A stretch of DNA of 64,000 nt from Novosphingobium clariflavum. GTDB taxonomy: Bacteria; Pseudomonadota; Alphaproteobacteria; Sphingomonadales; Sphingomonadaceae. Location of the stretch: contig NZ_JAPCWC010000003.1 in assembly GCF_026420865.1 (NCBI RefSeq), forward strand, positions 248,001 through 312,000, given 5' to 3'. Within the stretch, counting starts at the first letter, position 1. Each line of letters opens with the position of its first letter. Made by a program: the position numbers and the translations under genes. Positions 18,113 to 26,396 of the stretch are shown piece after piece. The notes beneath the pieces are model-generated. The model did not search any database. It was not told the DNA's origin and worked only from the letters and a program-made list of their open reading frames with translations.

Positions 18113-18215
18113 AGCGTGATCCGTTCCCATTGAACCGGATCGCGCGCTATTTCCTTTGTTTTTCGCATTTTTAAGAGTCGTCAGGTGGTCCCACCTGACT
18201 TGAAATTGCTTTGGT
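18110..18215. repeat. Interspersed CTAGAGCG-type palindromic repeat, copy 1
   Basis: It begins at TAGAGCG directly on the stop codon of the upstream gene. AGCGTGATCCG pairs with CGGATCGCGCT (one G-U), then comes TTTCCTTTGTTTTTCGCATTTTTAA, and a second hairpin GTCAGGTGG/CCACCTGAC is near 18180-18199. The block TTCTTTGTTTT-CGCATTTTT, the ATTGAA-C-GATC loop and the GTC-then-hairpin layout recur at 45112-45217. It is a dispersed intergenic repeat; its right end is less well defined than in copy 2. Confidence 0.62.
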
Positions 18216-18228
18216 TAAGGTTCGGGGC

Positions 18229-18852
18229 ATGAGGCAGATACCACTTCCATTGTCGACTGCGAGCGACAGCCCGCCGCGCATTGTCGTGGGCAATGCGAAC
18301 GCGCAGGCCGTCGACGCCTTGATGGAGCCGGGCCGCTGGCCGTTCCTCACGGCGATTCTTTCGGGCGGTCCGCGTTCCGGCAAGTCGCTGCTGGCGCGCT
18401 GGTTCGTCGAGACCGGGCAGGGCGATGCGCTCGACGATGCCGACCGGATGGAAGAGGACGCCGTGTTCCACGCCTGGAACCGCGCGCAGGAAAACCGGCG
18501 CCCGCTGCTGATCGTCGCCAGTCATCGCCGCGGCGAAGGCGAGGGGCGCTGGCAGGTGAAGCTGCCCGACCTGGGGTCGCGTCTCGGCGCCGCGCTGGAA
18601 CTGGAAATCGGCGAGCCGGACGAGGCGATGATGGCCGATCTGTTCGATGTCCACGCGCAGATGCACGGGATCGTGCTGGATCCTTCGGCGATCGACTATC
18701 TTGTGCCGCGCACCGAGCGTAGCCATCTGGGCGTCGAACGGCTGGTCGCCGCGATCGACCGCCTCAGTCTGGAGCGCAAGCAGCCCCCGACAATGGCCAT
18801 CTGGCGCGATGCGCTGGAAGAGGTTAAGGGCGGCGACACCAAGGGTATGTGA
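18229..18852 (+). CDS. hdaA: HdaA-type DnaA regulatory inactivator
   Basis: A 207-residue DnaA-like AAA protein without the C-terminal DNA-binding domain of DnaA. The N-terminal clamp-binding motif QIPLPL (residues 3-8) is at the extreme N-terminus, as in Hda. A Walker A motif GGPRSGKSLL, a Walker B-like DDADRM and a sensor-like SHRRGEGEGRWQ follow, with the AAA lid (PSAIDYLVPRTERSHLGVERLV) at the C-terminus. Together with the sliding clamp it stimulates ATP hydrolysis by DnaA and prevents over-initiation. ATG 18229 is preferred because it places the clamp-binding motif at residue 3; an upstream start at 18211 adds six residues. Confidence 0.88.
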   Translation: MRQIPLPLSTASDSPPRIVVGNANAQAVDALMEPGRWPFLTAILSGGPRSGKSLLARWFVETGQGDALDDADRMEEDAVFHAWNRAQENRRPLLIVASHRRGEGEGRWQVKLPDLGSRLGAALELEIGEPDEAMMADLFDVHAQMHGIVLDPSAIDYLVPRTERSHLGVERLVAAIDRLSLERKQPPTMAIWRDALEEVKGGDTKGM

Positions 18853-18906
18853 CCATCGGCCTGGGGGCAACTTGCCTTGCGGGCCGATTGATGGGAGATT
18901 CGCGCG

Positions 18907-19623
18907 ATGTTGGGTAATCTCGTCCGCTATCTGGACTCGGTCGTCGCGCGCGACCCGGCACCGCGTTCGCGGTGGGAAGTGCTGCTCTATCCGGGCGTCT
19001 GGGCGCTGTTCTTTCACAAGATCGCGCACCGGCTGTTCCGTGCGGACCTGTTTTTCCTCGCCCGCGTGGTGAACCACATCTCCCGCTTCATGACCGCGAT
19101 CGACATCCATCCCGGTGCCACGATCGGCCGGAACTTCTTCATCGACCACGGCTTCACCGTGATCGGCGAGACGGCCGAGATCGGCGACAACGTGACGATC
19201 TACCAGTGCGTGACGCTGGGTGGTTCCAACCCCACCAACGGCAAGGGCGGCAAGCGTCACCCGACGTTGCTCGACAATGTCATCGTGGGGTCGGGCGCGC
19301 AGATCATCGGCCCGGTCACGGTCGGCAGGCGCGCGCGCGTCGGTGCCAGCGCGGTGGTGACCGAGGATGTGCCGGAAGGCGCGACGATGATCGGCGTCAA
19401 GGCGCGCTCCACGCTGGTCAAGGCGGAGACGTACGCCAAGGAATTCATGCCCTACGGCACGCCCTGCAAGGAGCCGTGCGAGCCGGTGGGCAGCCAGCGC
19501 GTCGATGAACTGGAAGAGCAGGTCGCGGCGCTGCGGGCGCAAGTCGATGCCCTGCTGCGCGCCAATGCCGAGGCGCGCGCCGCCGTCGATGCGCATGCCG
19601 AACCGGTGGTGAAGGGCGTCTGA
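18907..19623 (+). CDS. cysE: Serine O-acetyltransferase
   Basis: A 238-residue protein that acetylates L-serine for cysteine synthesis. The N-terminal helical part (residues 1-60, LLYPGVWALFFHKIAHRL) precedes a left-handed beta-helix of hexapeptide repeats (IDIHPGATIGRNFFIDHG to VGASAVVTEDVPEG). The catalytic region with DHGFTVIGETAEIGDNVTIYQCVTLGG is intact. It resembles the shorter, SrpH/EpsC-like subclass. The C-terminal 40 residues form a likely coiled coil (VDELEEQVAALRAQVDALL). It is followed 7 bp later by a DUF2794 gene, probably co-transcribed. Confidence 0.92.
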   Translation: MLGNLVRYLDSVVARDPAPRSRWEVLLYPGVWALFFHKIAHRLFRADLFFLARVVNHISRFMTAIDIHPGATIGRNFFIDHGFTVIGETAEIGDNVTIYQCVTLGGSNPTNGKGGKRHPTLLDNVIVGSGAQIIGPVTVGRRARVGASAVVTEDVPEGATMIGVKARSTLVKAETYAKEFMPYGTPCKEPCEPVGSQRVDELEEQVAALRAQVDALLRANAEARAAVDAHAEPVVKGV

Positions 19624-19630
19624 CGGCGCG

Positions 19631-20005
19631 ATGGCGGTTGGCCCCAACGGCGGTGTAAATCCTCTTCCGGCGGGCGTCGTTGCCTTCCCCGGCCGAGCCC
19701 CGCTGCAGGTCGGGTTCGACCGTCTCGAACTCCAGCGCATCCTCGACCTCTATGGCCGCATGGTCGCCGCCGGGATGTGGCGCGACTACGCGATGGATTT
19801 CGACAAGGATGCGGCGCATTTCTCGGCCTTCCGCCGCGCGGCGGAGCGGCCGCAGGCGCGCATCGAAAAGCGTCCTGCCTTGCGCGGCAAGCAGGGCATG
19901 TGGACGCTGTTCGGCGAAGCTGGCCAGATCCTCAAGCGCGGGCATGAGCTGGTGAACGTGCTCAGCCCGCTGGAGCGCAAACTGCTCAAGGTCGTCGAGG
20001 ACTGA
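19631..20005 (+). CDS. DUF2794 family protein
   Basis: A 124-residue protein recognised by VGFDRLELQRILDLYGRMVAAGMWRDYAMDFDKDAAHFSAFRRAAERP and the following RIEKRPALRGKQGMWTLFGEAGQILKRG. This is the DUF2794 family, confined largely to alphaproteobacteria and of unknown function. No signal peptide or membrane segment is present. It follows cysE by 7 bp and converges on a DUF4328 gene 10 bp further on. Confidence 0.85.
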   Translation: MAVGPNGGVNPLPAGVVAFPGRAPLQVGFDRLELQRILDLYGRMVAAGMWRDYAMDFDKDAAHFSAFRRAAERPQARIEKRPALRGKQGMWTLFGEAGQILKRGHELVNVLSPLERKLLKVVED

Positions 20006-20015
20006 TCATTCGCAT

Positions 20016-20651
20016 TCACGCGAAGGCGTGGCTGGCGTCGAGGTCGGAGGTCTGGGCGCTGGCGACGTGGTTGACGATGTCGAGCAGGAACCAGGCGGCG
20101 GCGACGTGCAGCGCATAGGCGATCAGGTCGATCACCCCGATGGTTCCGGCAAAGCCCTGGGCGCGCCACAGGACGTTGTCGATGAAGTTGCCGATCAGCC
20201 AGCAGGTCCACCAGGCCGTCAGGCGATAGTCGGCGGGCGCGGTGAAGCCGTCATCGGCAAGGTGGCTGCGGTTCCACAGCTCGCGCATTGCCTGGAACGG
20301 CTTGAAGAGCAGCGCTAAGGGCACGAAGAACCAGCCGACCGACCAGCCGGGGGTGAATTCCAGATCGTTCATGCCTGCCGCGAAGAGGTTGGCGTGGGCG
20401 CGGTGGATCCACATCGAGATCGTGACGATGCAGCCGATATAGACAAGGAGGATCGCGATCGAGGCGATTCCCGCGGTTGCCACCAGCGGATTGGATGGGT
20501 CGTTGACCTGATCGACGTCGAACGCGAGCGTGGTCGCCCACATCAGGATGGCGAGCGTGGAAAGCCCTATGTAGGCATAGAGCGCGAGGCGAACCACTGT
20601 GGTCCGGCTTGCGAGGATGGCGAGCCCTTCACTGAGGGTCTTTTCGGTCAT
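20016..20651 (-). CDS. DUF4328 domain membrane protein (paralogue A)
   Basis: A 211-residue protein with about five or six hydrophobic helices. DUF4328 features are the segment ISMWIHRAHANLFAAGMNDLEFTPGWSVGWFFVPLALLFKPFQAMRELWNRSH and the later WWTCWLIGNFIDNV. Function is unknown. It is the second of two tandem paralogues on the minus strand: the gene at 20737-21414 shares the W-HKA-N, P-x-W-S and F-AMRELWNRSH blocks. The C-terminus converges closely on the DUF2794 gene. Confidence 0.82.
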   Translation of the reverse strand: MTEKTLSEGLAILASRTTVVRLALYAYIGLSTLAILMWATTLAFDVDQVNDPSNPLVATAGIASIAILLVYIGCIVTISMWIHRAHANLFAAGMNDLEFTPGWSVGWFFVPLALLFKPFQAMRELWNRSHLADDGFTAPADYRLTAWWTCWLIGNFIDNVLWRAQGFAGTIGVIDLIAYALHVAAAWFLLDIVNHVASAQTSDLDASHAFA

Positions 20652-20736
20652 GGCTGGAGTTGTCCCGTCTGTTCGGATGGCCGCGGCGAGCGCTACGAGG
20701 TCTTGCGATGGCCGGGCGATGGTGGCCGGAAGGGCT

Positions 20737-21414
20737 TCAGGCGAAGATGGCGCTGCCGTCGATCAGCGAGGCCTGTGCTTCGGTGATCCGGCGCAGGATC
20801 ACCACGAGGCAGCCCGCCGCCATGCACTGGAAGCCGATGCCCACCACCAGCAGCATGAAGTTGAGCAGGCCCGGCGCGACGAGCTTGATCGGTGAGAAGA
20901 CGTAGAGGCTGGCGATGACGAGGACAAAGGCGATCAGGAACGATCCGGTCAGCAGGCATAGCCACCAGACCGAGATCGTCGTCACCGCGGTGCGTGACTG
21001 GTACTCATCCTCGCCGTGGCTGCGGTTCCAGAGTTCGCGCATCGCCAGGAAGGGGACAAAAAGCTGGGCGATCGGTACGAACAGGCTGATTACCGACCAC
21101 AGCGGGCGGGCCCGCAGGCCGGACAATTCGGCCCGGTGGAGATTGGCGATGGCCTTGTGAAACCACAGCAGGAAGGTGGCAGTGCCGGCGAGGGATGGCA
21201 GGACCAGCCCGATCATGCCGACCCCGCCCAGAATACCGATGCCGATCGACGTGCTCTGGTCTGGAGCCAGACCGGTCTGGCGGACGGAATAGGCCCAGAA
21301 AAAGGCGGCCAGCAGCAGTATCGCCGAAAGCGCTGAGACCGCGATGGCCACTTGCGTGGCGAGCGAATAGCCTTTCAGGCGCGCGGCATCACGCGGCGAG
21401 ATCTGTCCATGCAT
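20737..21414 (-). CDS. DUF4328 domain membrane protein (paralogue B)
   Basis: A 225-residue membrane protein with about six predicted helices. It shares with its neighbour the motif FLLWFHKAIANLHRAELSGLRARPLWSVISLFVPIAQLFVPFLAMRELWNRSH, then ISVWWLCLLTGSFLIAFVL. The N-terminus (MHGQISPRDAARLKGYSLATQVAI) is cytoplasm-like, with a first helix at 20-45. The two genes are 85 bp apart on the same strand and probably arose by tandem duplication. Their divergence outside the core is large, so the duplication is old. Function unknown. Confidence 0.82.
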   Translation of the reverse strand: MHGQISPRDAARLKGYSLATQVAIAVSALSAILLLAAFFWAYSVRQTGLAPDQSTSIGIGILGGVGMIGLVLPSLAGTATFLLWFHKAIANLHRAELSGLRARPLWSVISLFVPIAQLFVPFLAMRELWNRSHGEDEYQSRTAVTTISVWWLCLLTGSFLIAFVLVIASLYVFSPIKLVAPGLLNFMLLVVGIGFQCMAAGCLVVILRRITEAQASLIDGSAIFA

Positions 21415-21499
21415 GCCCTGACGATTTCCCCCGAATGACGCAGTCGCATCGTTCAGGGTGCCGTTTCAGGAAAGCGGCGTCAATCCGCCTGTCCGGAAT

Positions 21500-22411
21500 T
21501 TAATCCCGCGATTTCAATAGGACGGACAGCGCGTGGTGGGCCTGTTCCATCCCGGTTTCGAGCACGCGGTCGCCCTGCCGGTCGGCGATGACCGGCCAGG
21601 CGCGGGCAAAGCCTTCGACGCCAAGGTCATCGCCCTCAAGCAGGACACCTTCGTTCATGGTGATGAAGGCGCTCTGGCAGACCCCGCCGCCGGCGGCGAC
21701 GATGGCATCGTTGGGCGCGTCCCTGGAGACGAGATAGAGCGCGGCGGGCACCACCGCTTCGGGCTGGAAGGCGGCATAGGCCTCGTCGGGGAAGATGTCG
21801 GCGGTCATGCGCGTGCCGGCGGTGGGGGCGAGGCTGTTGACGCGGATGCCGTACTTGGCGCCCTCCATGCGCAAGGTGCGCGCGAGGCCGAGGACGCCGA
21901 GCTTGGCCGCGCCGTAGTTGGCCTGGCCGAAATTGCCGCCCAGGCCCGAGGAGCTGGTGGTCATCAGCACGCGGCCGTAGTTCTGCGCGCGCATGGTTTC
22001 CCACACCGCCTTGGTGGCATGGGCGCTGCCGAGCAGATGGACACGCACGACCTGCTCGAAATCGGCCATGTCCATCTTGGCGAACGTGCGGTCGCGCAGG
22101 ATGCCGGCATTGTTGATGAGCACGTGGATGCCGCCCCAGGCCTCCTTCGCGCGGGCGGCCATCGCTTCCATCTGGGCAAAGTCGGACACGTCGCCGCCGT
22201 CGGCCATGGCCTCGCCGCCGAGCGCACGAATTTCCTCGACGACGCCGAGGGCTGCCTGCGACTGCCCTGTCCCGTCGCGGTCGGCGCCGAGGTCGTTGAC
22301 GACCACGCGTGCGCCGCGCCGTGCCAGTTCCAGCGCATAGGCGCGGCCGAGGCCGTGGCCCGCGCCGGTGACGATGGCGACTTGTCCTGCGAAGCTGATG
22401 GTTTCCTGCAT
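21500..22411 (-). CDS. Short-chain dehydrogenase (MFE-2/hydroxyacyl-CoA dehydrogenase-like)
   Basis: A 303-residue classical SDR. The Rossmann motif [20 protein letters not shown] binds NAD(P), NNAG is at the expected place, and catalytic Ser ([12 protein letters not shown]), Tyr and Lys (NYGAAK, giving YxxxK) are present. The spacing, with [16 protein letters not shown] after the first strand and an extended C-terminal tail (about 60 residues beyond the usual SDR), resembles the (3R)-hydroxyacyl-CoA dehydrogenase unit of peroxisomal multifunctional enzyme 2 and its bacterial relatives. The substrate is unknown; an acyl-CoA or steroid-like alcohol is possible. It is divergent from purS by 120 bp and is likely monocistronic. 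Confidence 0.85.
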   Translation of the reverse strand: MQETISFAGQVAIVTGAGHGLGRAYALELARRGARVVVNDLGADRDGTGQSQAALGVVEEIRALGGEAMADGGDVSDFAQMEAMAARAKEAWGGIHVLINNAGILRDRTFAKMDMADFEQVVRVHLLGSAHATKAVWETMRAQNYGRVLMTTSSSGLGGNFGQANYGAAKLGVLGLARTLRMEGAKYGIRVNSLAPTAGTRMTADIFPDEAYAAFQPEAVVPAALYLVSRDAPNDAIVAAGGGVCQSAFITMNEGVLLEGDDLGVEGFARAWPVIADRQGDRVLETGMEQAHHALSVLLKSRD

Positions 22412-22531
22412 GGCGGGGGGATGGCAGGTTGCCGGCGGCGGTTCAATACACTCAAACCTTGCCCCGAACCGATCTCGGCGTCATAGGCGCACTAATTCGA
22501 ATCTGCGCTCCGCGAAGCGAAAGGTCCCCAG

Positions 22532-22765
22532 ATGAAAGTCCGCGTCCACGTCAGCCTCAAGCCCGGTGTTCTCGACCCGCAGGGCCGCGCGATCCACCAC
22601 TCGCTCGAAGGCCTCGGCTTTGCCGGCGTCAACGACGTGCGTGCTGGCCGCCTGTTCGAACTGGACGTGGCCGAGACCGTCACCGACGAAGCGCTCGACG
22701 ACATGTGCAAGAAGCTCCTCGCCAACATGGTGATCGAGAACTACCGCATCGAGAAGGTCGCCTGA
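22532..22765 (+). CDS. purS: Phosphoribosylformylglycinamidine synthase subunit PurS
   Basis: A 77-residue protein with the family N-terminus [18 protein letters not shown], the central [20 protein letters not shown] and the C-terminal [12 protein letters not shown]. PurS dimers hold PurQ and the small-type PurL together in the three-part FGAM synthetase. Its TGA stop shares one base with the purQ start (TGATG), indicating coupling. purL is not next to it in this window. Confidence 0.96.
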   Translation: MKVRVHVSLKPGVLDPQGRAIHHSLEGLGFAGVNDVRAGRLFELDVAETVTDEALDDMCKKLLANMVIENYRIEKVA

Positions 22766-23442
22766 TGGCGTTCCGCTCCGCTGTCGTCACGTTCCCGGGT
22801 TCCAACTGCGACCGCGATCTGGCGGTGGCGCTGGAGAAGATCTCGGGTACGCAATGCATCCGCGTCTGGCACGGCGATGCCGAACTGCCGGACAACCTGG
22901 ACTTCATCGGCCTGCCCGGCGGTTTCTCTTATGGCGACTACCTGCGCTGCGGCGCGATCGCCTCGCGCTCGCCGGTGATGCGCGCGGTGATCGAGGCCGC
23001 GAACAAGGGCGTGCCGGTGTTCGGCGTGTGCAACGGTTTCCAGGTGCTGACCGAAAGCGGCCTGCTGCCGGGCGCGCTGCTGCGCAATTCGGGCATCCGC
23101 TTCGTTTGCCGCGACGTGACGCTGAAGGTGGAGAACGCCCAGTCGCTGTTCACTTCGGGGTATGAGGCCGGGCAGGAGATCTCGATCCCCGTCGCCCACC
23201 ACGACGGCAATTACCACGCCGATGCGGAAACGCTGGACCGCCTCGAAGGGGAAGGCCGCGTGGCGTTCCGTTATGCCGGCAACGTCAACGGTTCGGCCCG
23301 CCAGATCGCCGGCGTGCTCAACCAGGCCGGCAACGTGCTGGGCATGATGCCGCACCCCGAGCGCGCCATCGAGGCGACGCACGGCGGCACCGATGGCCGT
23401 GCGCTCTTCGAAAGCGCGATCCGCGGCATGGTCGGCGCCTGA
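22765..23442 (+). CDS. purQ: Phosphoribosylformylglycinamidine synthase subunit PurQ
   Basis: A 225-residue class-I glutamine amidotransferase that supplies ammonia for FGAM synthesis. The N-terminus [18 protein letters not shown], the oxyanion region [17 protein letters not shown], the nucleophile Cys in [14 protein letters not shown] and the catalytic His and Glu in [11 protein letters not shown] are all present. The start at 22765 overlaps the purS stop. A GAAA-capped terminator follows, so the transcript appears to end here without purL. Confidence 0.96.
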   Translation: MAFRSAVVTFPGSNCDRDLAVALEKISGTQCIRVWHGDAELPDNLDFIGLPGGFSYGDYLRCGAIASRSPVMRAVIEAANKGVPVFGVCNGFQVLTESGLLPGALLRNSGIRFVCRDVTLKVENAQSLFTSGYEAGQEISIPVAHHDGNYHADAETLDRLEGEGRVAFRYAGNVNGSARQIAGVLNQAGNVLGMMPHPERAIEATHGGTDGRALFESAIRGMVGA

Positions 23443-23496
23443 AGCCACCTCCATCGGCGCTGCTCATCGGCGCCGTCCGCCGACTTCGGTCGATAG

Positions 23497-23524
23497 AACG
23501 CCCCCGGAAACGGGGGCGTTTTTT
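23497..23524 (+). terminator. GAAA-tetraloop terminator after purQ
   Basis: AACGCCCCCG (23497-23506) pairs perfectly with CGGGGGCGTT (23511-23520) around GAAA, and the 3' side runs into TTTTTTG. It lies at the convergence of purSQ and the minus-strand Tad-like operon. Confidence 0.9.
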
Positions 23525-23534
23525 GTTGGAGACG

Positions 23535-25064
23535 TCAACGGGTCAGGCGGGCGGTCTGCACGGTCAGCGCAAAGAGCGCGGCAAGAGCGTCGGATATGCT
23601 CTGGTCGGTGGTGACCTTGTAATAGAGCCTGGTGCCGTCGGGCCGGGCCGAGGCGCAGGATTGCAGCGCCGGCTCCACGTTGGCAAGATAAGGGGCGACG
23701 TTGGACTGCGACCAGGCGTCGCCGGTCAGCGATTCCGGCAGATACTCGGTGTAGAGAATGGCGATGCGCAAGCCGCGGTTCTTGATCGTCGTGCAGTCGG
23801 CCAGGTTCTGGGCGTTGAACTCGCGGTTCCAGCGGCTGGAGCCGTAAAGTTCGTCGGACAGGCCGTCGGTGATGATGAACAGCACGCCCTGTGGGTTGGC
23901 GCTGCTCGATCCGTCGCCGGGGTTGGGCATGGTCGTGTTCATCTGGGCGAGGGCGTTGTGCACCTCGGTGCCCTGGTCGTTGTTGCACAGGCTCGAGGTC
24001 GGGCAATTGTTGCGGTACCAGTTGTCCTGCATGTTGTAGAAATTGGGCACGTCGTAGCTGGCCATCTGGCTGACGTCGGTCATTGACGAGGTGATGGTCT
24101 TCACCGGGCCGCTGGTGGAAGGATGGGTCCAGTCGAAGGTGAAGAGTTGCATTCTGTAGGTGACCTGGTTGTTCCGAGCGGCGGTGATGGCGACCGGGAT
24201 CAGGTTCTGGGCGGCCGTTTCCTCCTCGTCGATGCGCAGGGTGATATTGCTGCCGCCGTAGAGCGCGGCGTAGTTGCGGGTCAGCCAGTAGCTGTCGGCA
24301 TACTGGCCGTTCGCCTTGGTGTAGACGGTGCCGCTGGTGCAGTAGACCCGGGTCGAATCCGTCGAGGAGATGGGGCAGGCGTTGCCGCTGGCGAGATCGA
24401 GCCACATGTCCTTTCCGGCGGCGTTGCGCACGTAGATGCTGTCGGTGCGCGGGTTCATCGTGTGGCAGGCGAAGGCACATCCGTTGGGCAGGCTGGAGCT
24501 GCTGGTGGCGCTGCGGATGGCCGTCAATCCGGTGCTGGTGGAGGGCAGCAGCATGGACGGCGAAATGTCCATCAGCAGGTAGAAGTTGATGTTCGGCGCG
24601 ACGGTGGCATCGGCGGTCACGGAACCGGCGATGGGCAGGGTCGCCGCGCCGAGGATGCCGCCGAACAGGTTGATCGAGGCGGCCTTGTAGCTGACCGTGA
24701 CCGAGCGCCCGGTCGTCAGGCTGCCGCTGGAAGTCACCGCGACGGTCGGGTTGGCGGTGGAATCGTAGACCATCCCGCCGAGGCCGGAGACCTGGGCGTT
24801 GAACATCGCGCGCGCGGCGTCGGCGGCGGCGCTGTCGGACTGGCGCATGGCGGCGACGTTGACCGCGGCAAGGGCGGCGGCGTCGGCGGCGGCGTTCATC
24901 CGGGTGCGCAGTTGCAGCGCGCGGCCATAGTCGATCGCAAAGCCGACCGCGAAGATCAGCGGGACGATCGCAAAGGCGAACAGGATCGTCACGTTGCCGC
25001 GCCGCCCGCGCAGCAGCCGCCGGCCAGGCGCTGCCAGGCGGGCAAGGCGCAGCGTGATGCTCAT
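23535..25064 (-). CDS. TadG-like pseudopilus-associated protein with VWA-type domain
   Basis: A 509-residue protein. The N-terminus is TadE/TadG-like: basic residues, then GNVTILFAFAIVPLIFAVGFAIDYGRALQL, with the AADAAALAA stretch typical of TadG. A VWA-like domain begins at FYLLMDISPSMLL (residues near 165); D-x-S-x-S gives the MIDAS metal site, and VLFIITDGLSDELYG is a later VWA strand. Several cysteine pairs (CAFACHT, CPTSSLC) suggest periplasmic disulfides. It overlaps the upstream TadF-like gene by 4 bp (ATGA). No CpaF/TadB/TadC genes are seen, so the secretion machinery is elsewhere. Confidence 0.8.
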   Translation of the reverse strand: MSITLRLARLAAPGRRLLRGRRGNVTILFAFAIVPLIFAVGFAIDYGRALQLRTRMNAAADAAALAAVNVAAMRQSDSAAADAARAMFNAQVSGLGGMVYDSTANPTVAVTSSGSLTTGRSVTVSYKAASINLFGGILGAATLPIAGSVTADATVAPNINFYLLMDISPSMLLPSTSTGLTAIRSATSSSSLPNGCAFACHTMNPRTDSIYVRNAAGKDMWLDLASGNACPISSTDSTRVYCTSGTVYTKANGQYADSYWLTRNYAALYGGSNITLRIDEEETAAQNLIPVAITAARNNQVTYRMQLFTFDWTHPSTSGPVKTITSSMTDVSQMASYDVPNFYNMQDNWYRNNCPTSSLCNNDQGTEVHNALAQMNTTMPNPGDGSSSANPQGVLFIITDGLSDELYGSSRWNREFNAQNLADCTTIKNRGLRIAILYTEYLPESLTGDAWSQSNVAPYLANVEPALQSCASARPDGTRLYYKVTTDQSISDALAALFALTVQTARLTR

Positions 25065-25609
25065 GACAGCGGCACCGAATCCGAGACGCGCGGCAGCATC
25101 ATGATCCTGTCGGAGAGCGTGTAGCTGCCGATGTTCCCCCAGGGCAGCGCGGCGGTATAGGTGTAAGTCACTTGCCCGAGGATCACGTAAGTGCCCGTGG
25201 AGGTCATGTTGGCGGGCACGGTGACGGTGGAATTGGTCGCCAGCGCGGATCCGTTGAGCGCCTTGCTCCAGACCACCGTTGCGGTGGTGCTGCTGGCGAC
25301 CCGGACTTCACTGAGCACGATCACCGCATTGCTGACGGCATAGGGGGCCAGGATTTTCGCGCTGGCGTCGAGAATGGCTGCCGCTTCCGCCTGGGTGAGG
25401 CTGGGATAGCGGGTGGTGAGATCGGCCACCGAGCGGGCGGTCAAGGTGACCTTGCGGCTGCAGGCGAAGGCATCGGCGAAGGTGAAGGTGCCAAGGTAGA
25501 GCAGCAGCAGCACCGGGAAGGCGAAGGCGAACTCGACCAGCGCGAGGCCGGTACGGTCCCGCGCGAACGTGTGCGCGACACGGCGGAGCGGAGAGCGGGC
25601 GGGTGCCAT
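25061..25609 (-). CDS. TadE/TadF-like pseudopilin
   Basis: A 182-residue protein with the TadE-like N-terminus RDRTGLALVEFAFAFPVLLLLYLGTFTFADAF: a short basic leader, then a hydrophobic helix with an acidic residue at the +5-like position (G-LALVE), the pattern of Flp-type pseudopilins. The rest is a beta-rich extracytoplasmic domain. It is the middle gene of a three-gene set: its start shares a base with the stop of the upstream tadE gene, and its stop overlaps the start of the tadG-like gene. Confidence 0.78.
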   Translation of the reverse strand: MAPARSPLRRVAHTFARDRTGLALVEFAFAFPVLLLLYLGTFTFADAFACSRKVTLTARSVADLTTRYPSLTQAEAAAILDASAKILAPYAVSNAVIVLSEVRVASSTTATVVWSKALNGSALATNSTVTVPANMTSTGTYVILGQVTYTYTAALPWGNIGSYTLSDRIMMLPRVSDSVPLS

Positions 25610-26136
25610 CAGTAATATTCCGACTTGAACACGCTGGTGGCCAGCAGCAGGCGCTTGCCGCCGGGTTGGTTGGATATGTTGAAGCCGAGCGGGCCGCTCG
25701 ATGTCGGCCAGAGGTACATGAAGCGCACCACCACGATCGCGGCCTGCCCGCCGGGGGTGTAGGCGAAGGCAGTGCTGACGTTGCCGTTGTTGTCATAGGT
25801 CAGCACCGGCATGCCGGTGTCGGCGGCGGAAAAGCTGCTGGCGGTGCGCACGTCGACCATCAGGGCGGAGCAGTTCATGTAGCTGGGCAGCGCGGAACAG
25901 GCGGCGGACTGGAACTGGGCGGCGTTCATCCCCGCCTGCTGGGCCTGTCCCGTCGCCAGCAGGCGGCTTGCGGTCTCGGTGGCTCCTTCGAGGCCGTCCT
26001 GCGCCAGATAGACCAGCGCCACTTGCAGGATCGCGATCAGCACCGCGAGGAACACCGGGGCGACGATGGCGAACTCGATGATCGTGGCGCCCCTGTCGTC
26101 GCAGGCGATGGGCCGGATGGAGCAGGGAACGCGCAT
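25609..26136 (-). CDS. TadE-like pseudopilin
   Basis: A 175-residue protein whose N-terminus DDRGATIIEFAIVAPVFLAVLIAILQVALVYLAQ is the TadE signature: RGATIIEFA with Glu five residues after the presumed cleavage site. A soluble domain with one Cys pair (SAACSALPSYMNCSAL) follows. It is the first gene of the tadE-tadF-tadG-like operon (1 bp and 4 bp overlaps). No strong Shine-Dalgarno was found before the ATG at 26136. The region between this gene and the divergent chemoreceptor (26137-26396) has no feature I recognise beyond likely promoters. Confidence 0.78.
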   Translation of the reverse strand: MRVPCSIRPIACDDRGATIIEFAIVAPVFLAVLIAILQVALVYLAQDGLEGATETASRLLATGQAQQAGMNAAQFQSAACSALPSYMNCSALMVDVRTASSFSAADTGMPVLTYDNNGNVSTAFAYTPGGQAAIVVVRFMYLWPTSSGPLGFNISNQPGGKRLLLATSVFKSEYY

Positions 26137-26396
26137 GCGTGGATTGGCCTCGGGTGGTCAGCCTGCCAGGCATAGGCCCGGGAAGGCTAACCGGCGGTTG
26201 GAACGGGGCTAGGGAACCGTCCTGAGCGCGGCCCCGTGCGGGATCCCGAAATTCCCGGATATGGGACAGGTGGGGTGCGAAAACACACGGCATTCCGCCA
26301 AAAATGACAGCTGTGTGACCGGAGCGCGCCGCGGCCTTCCTATCATGAGGGGGGGACATTCATCATCGCGAGATGATATTTGCGAAGGAAGCATTC

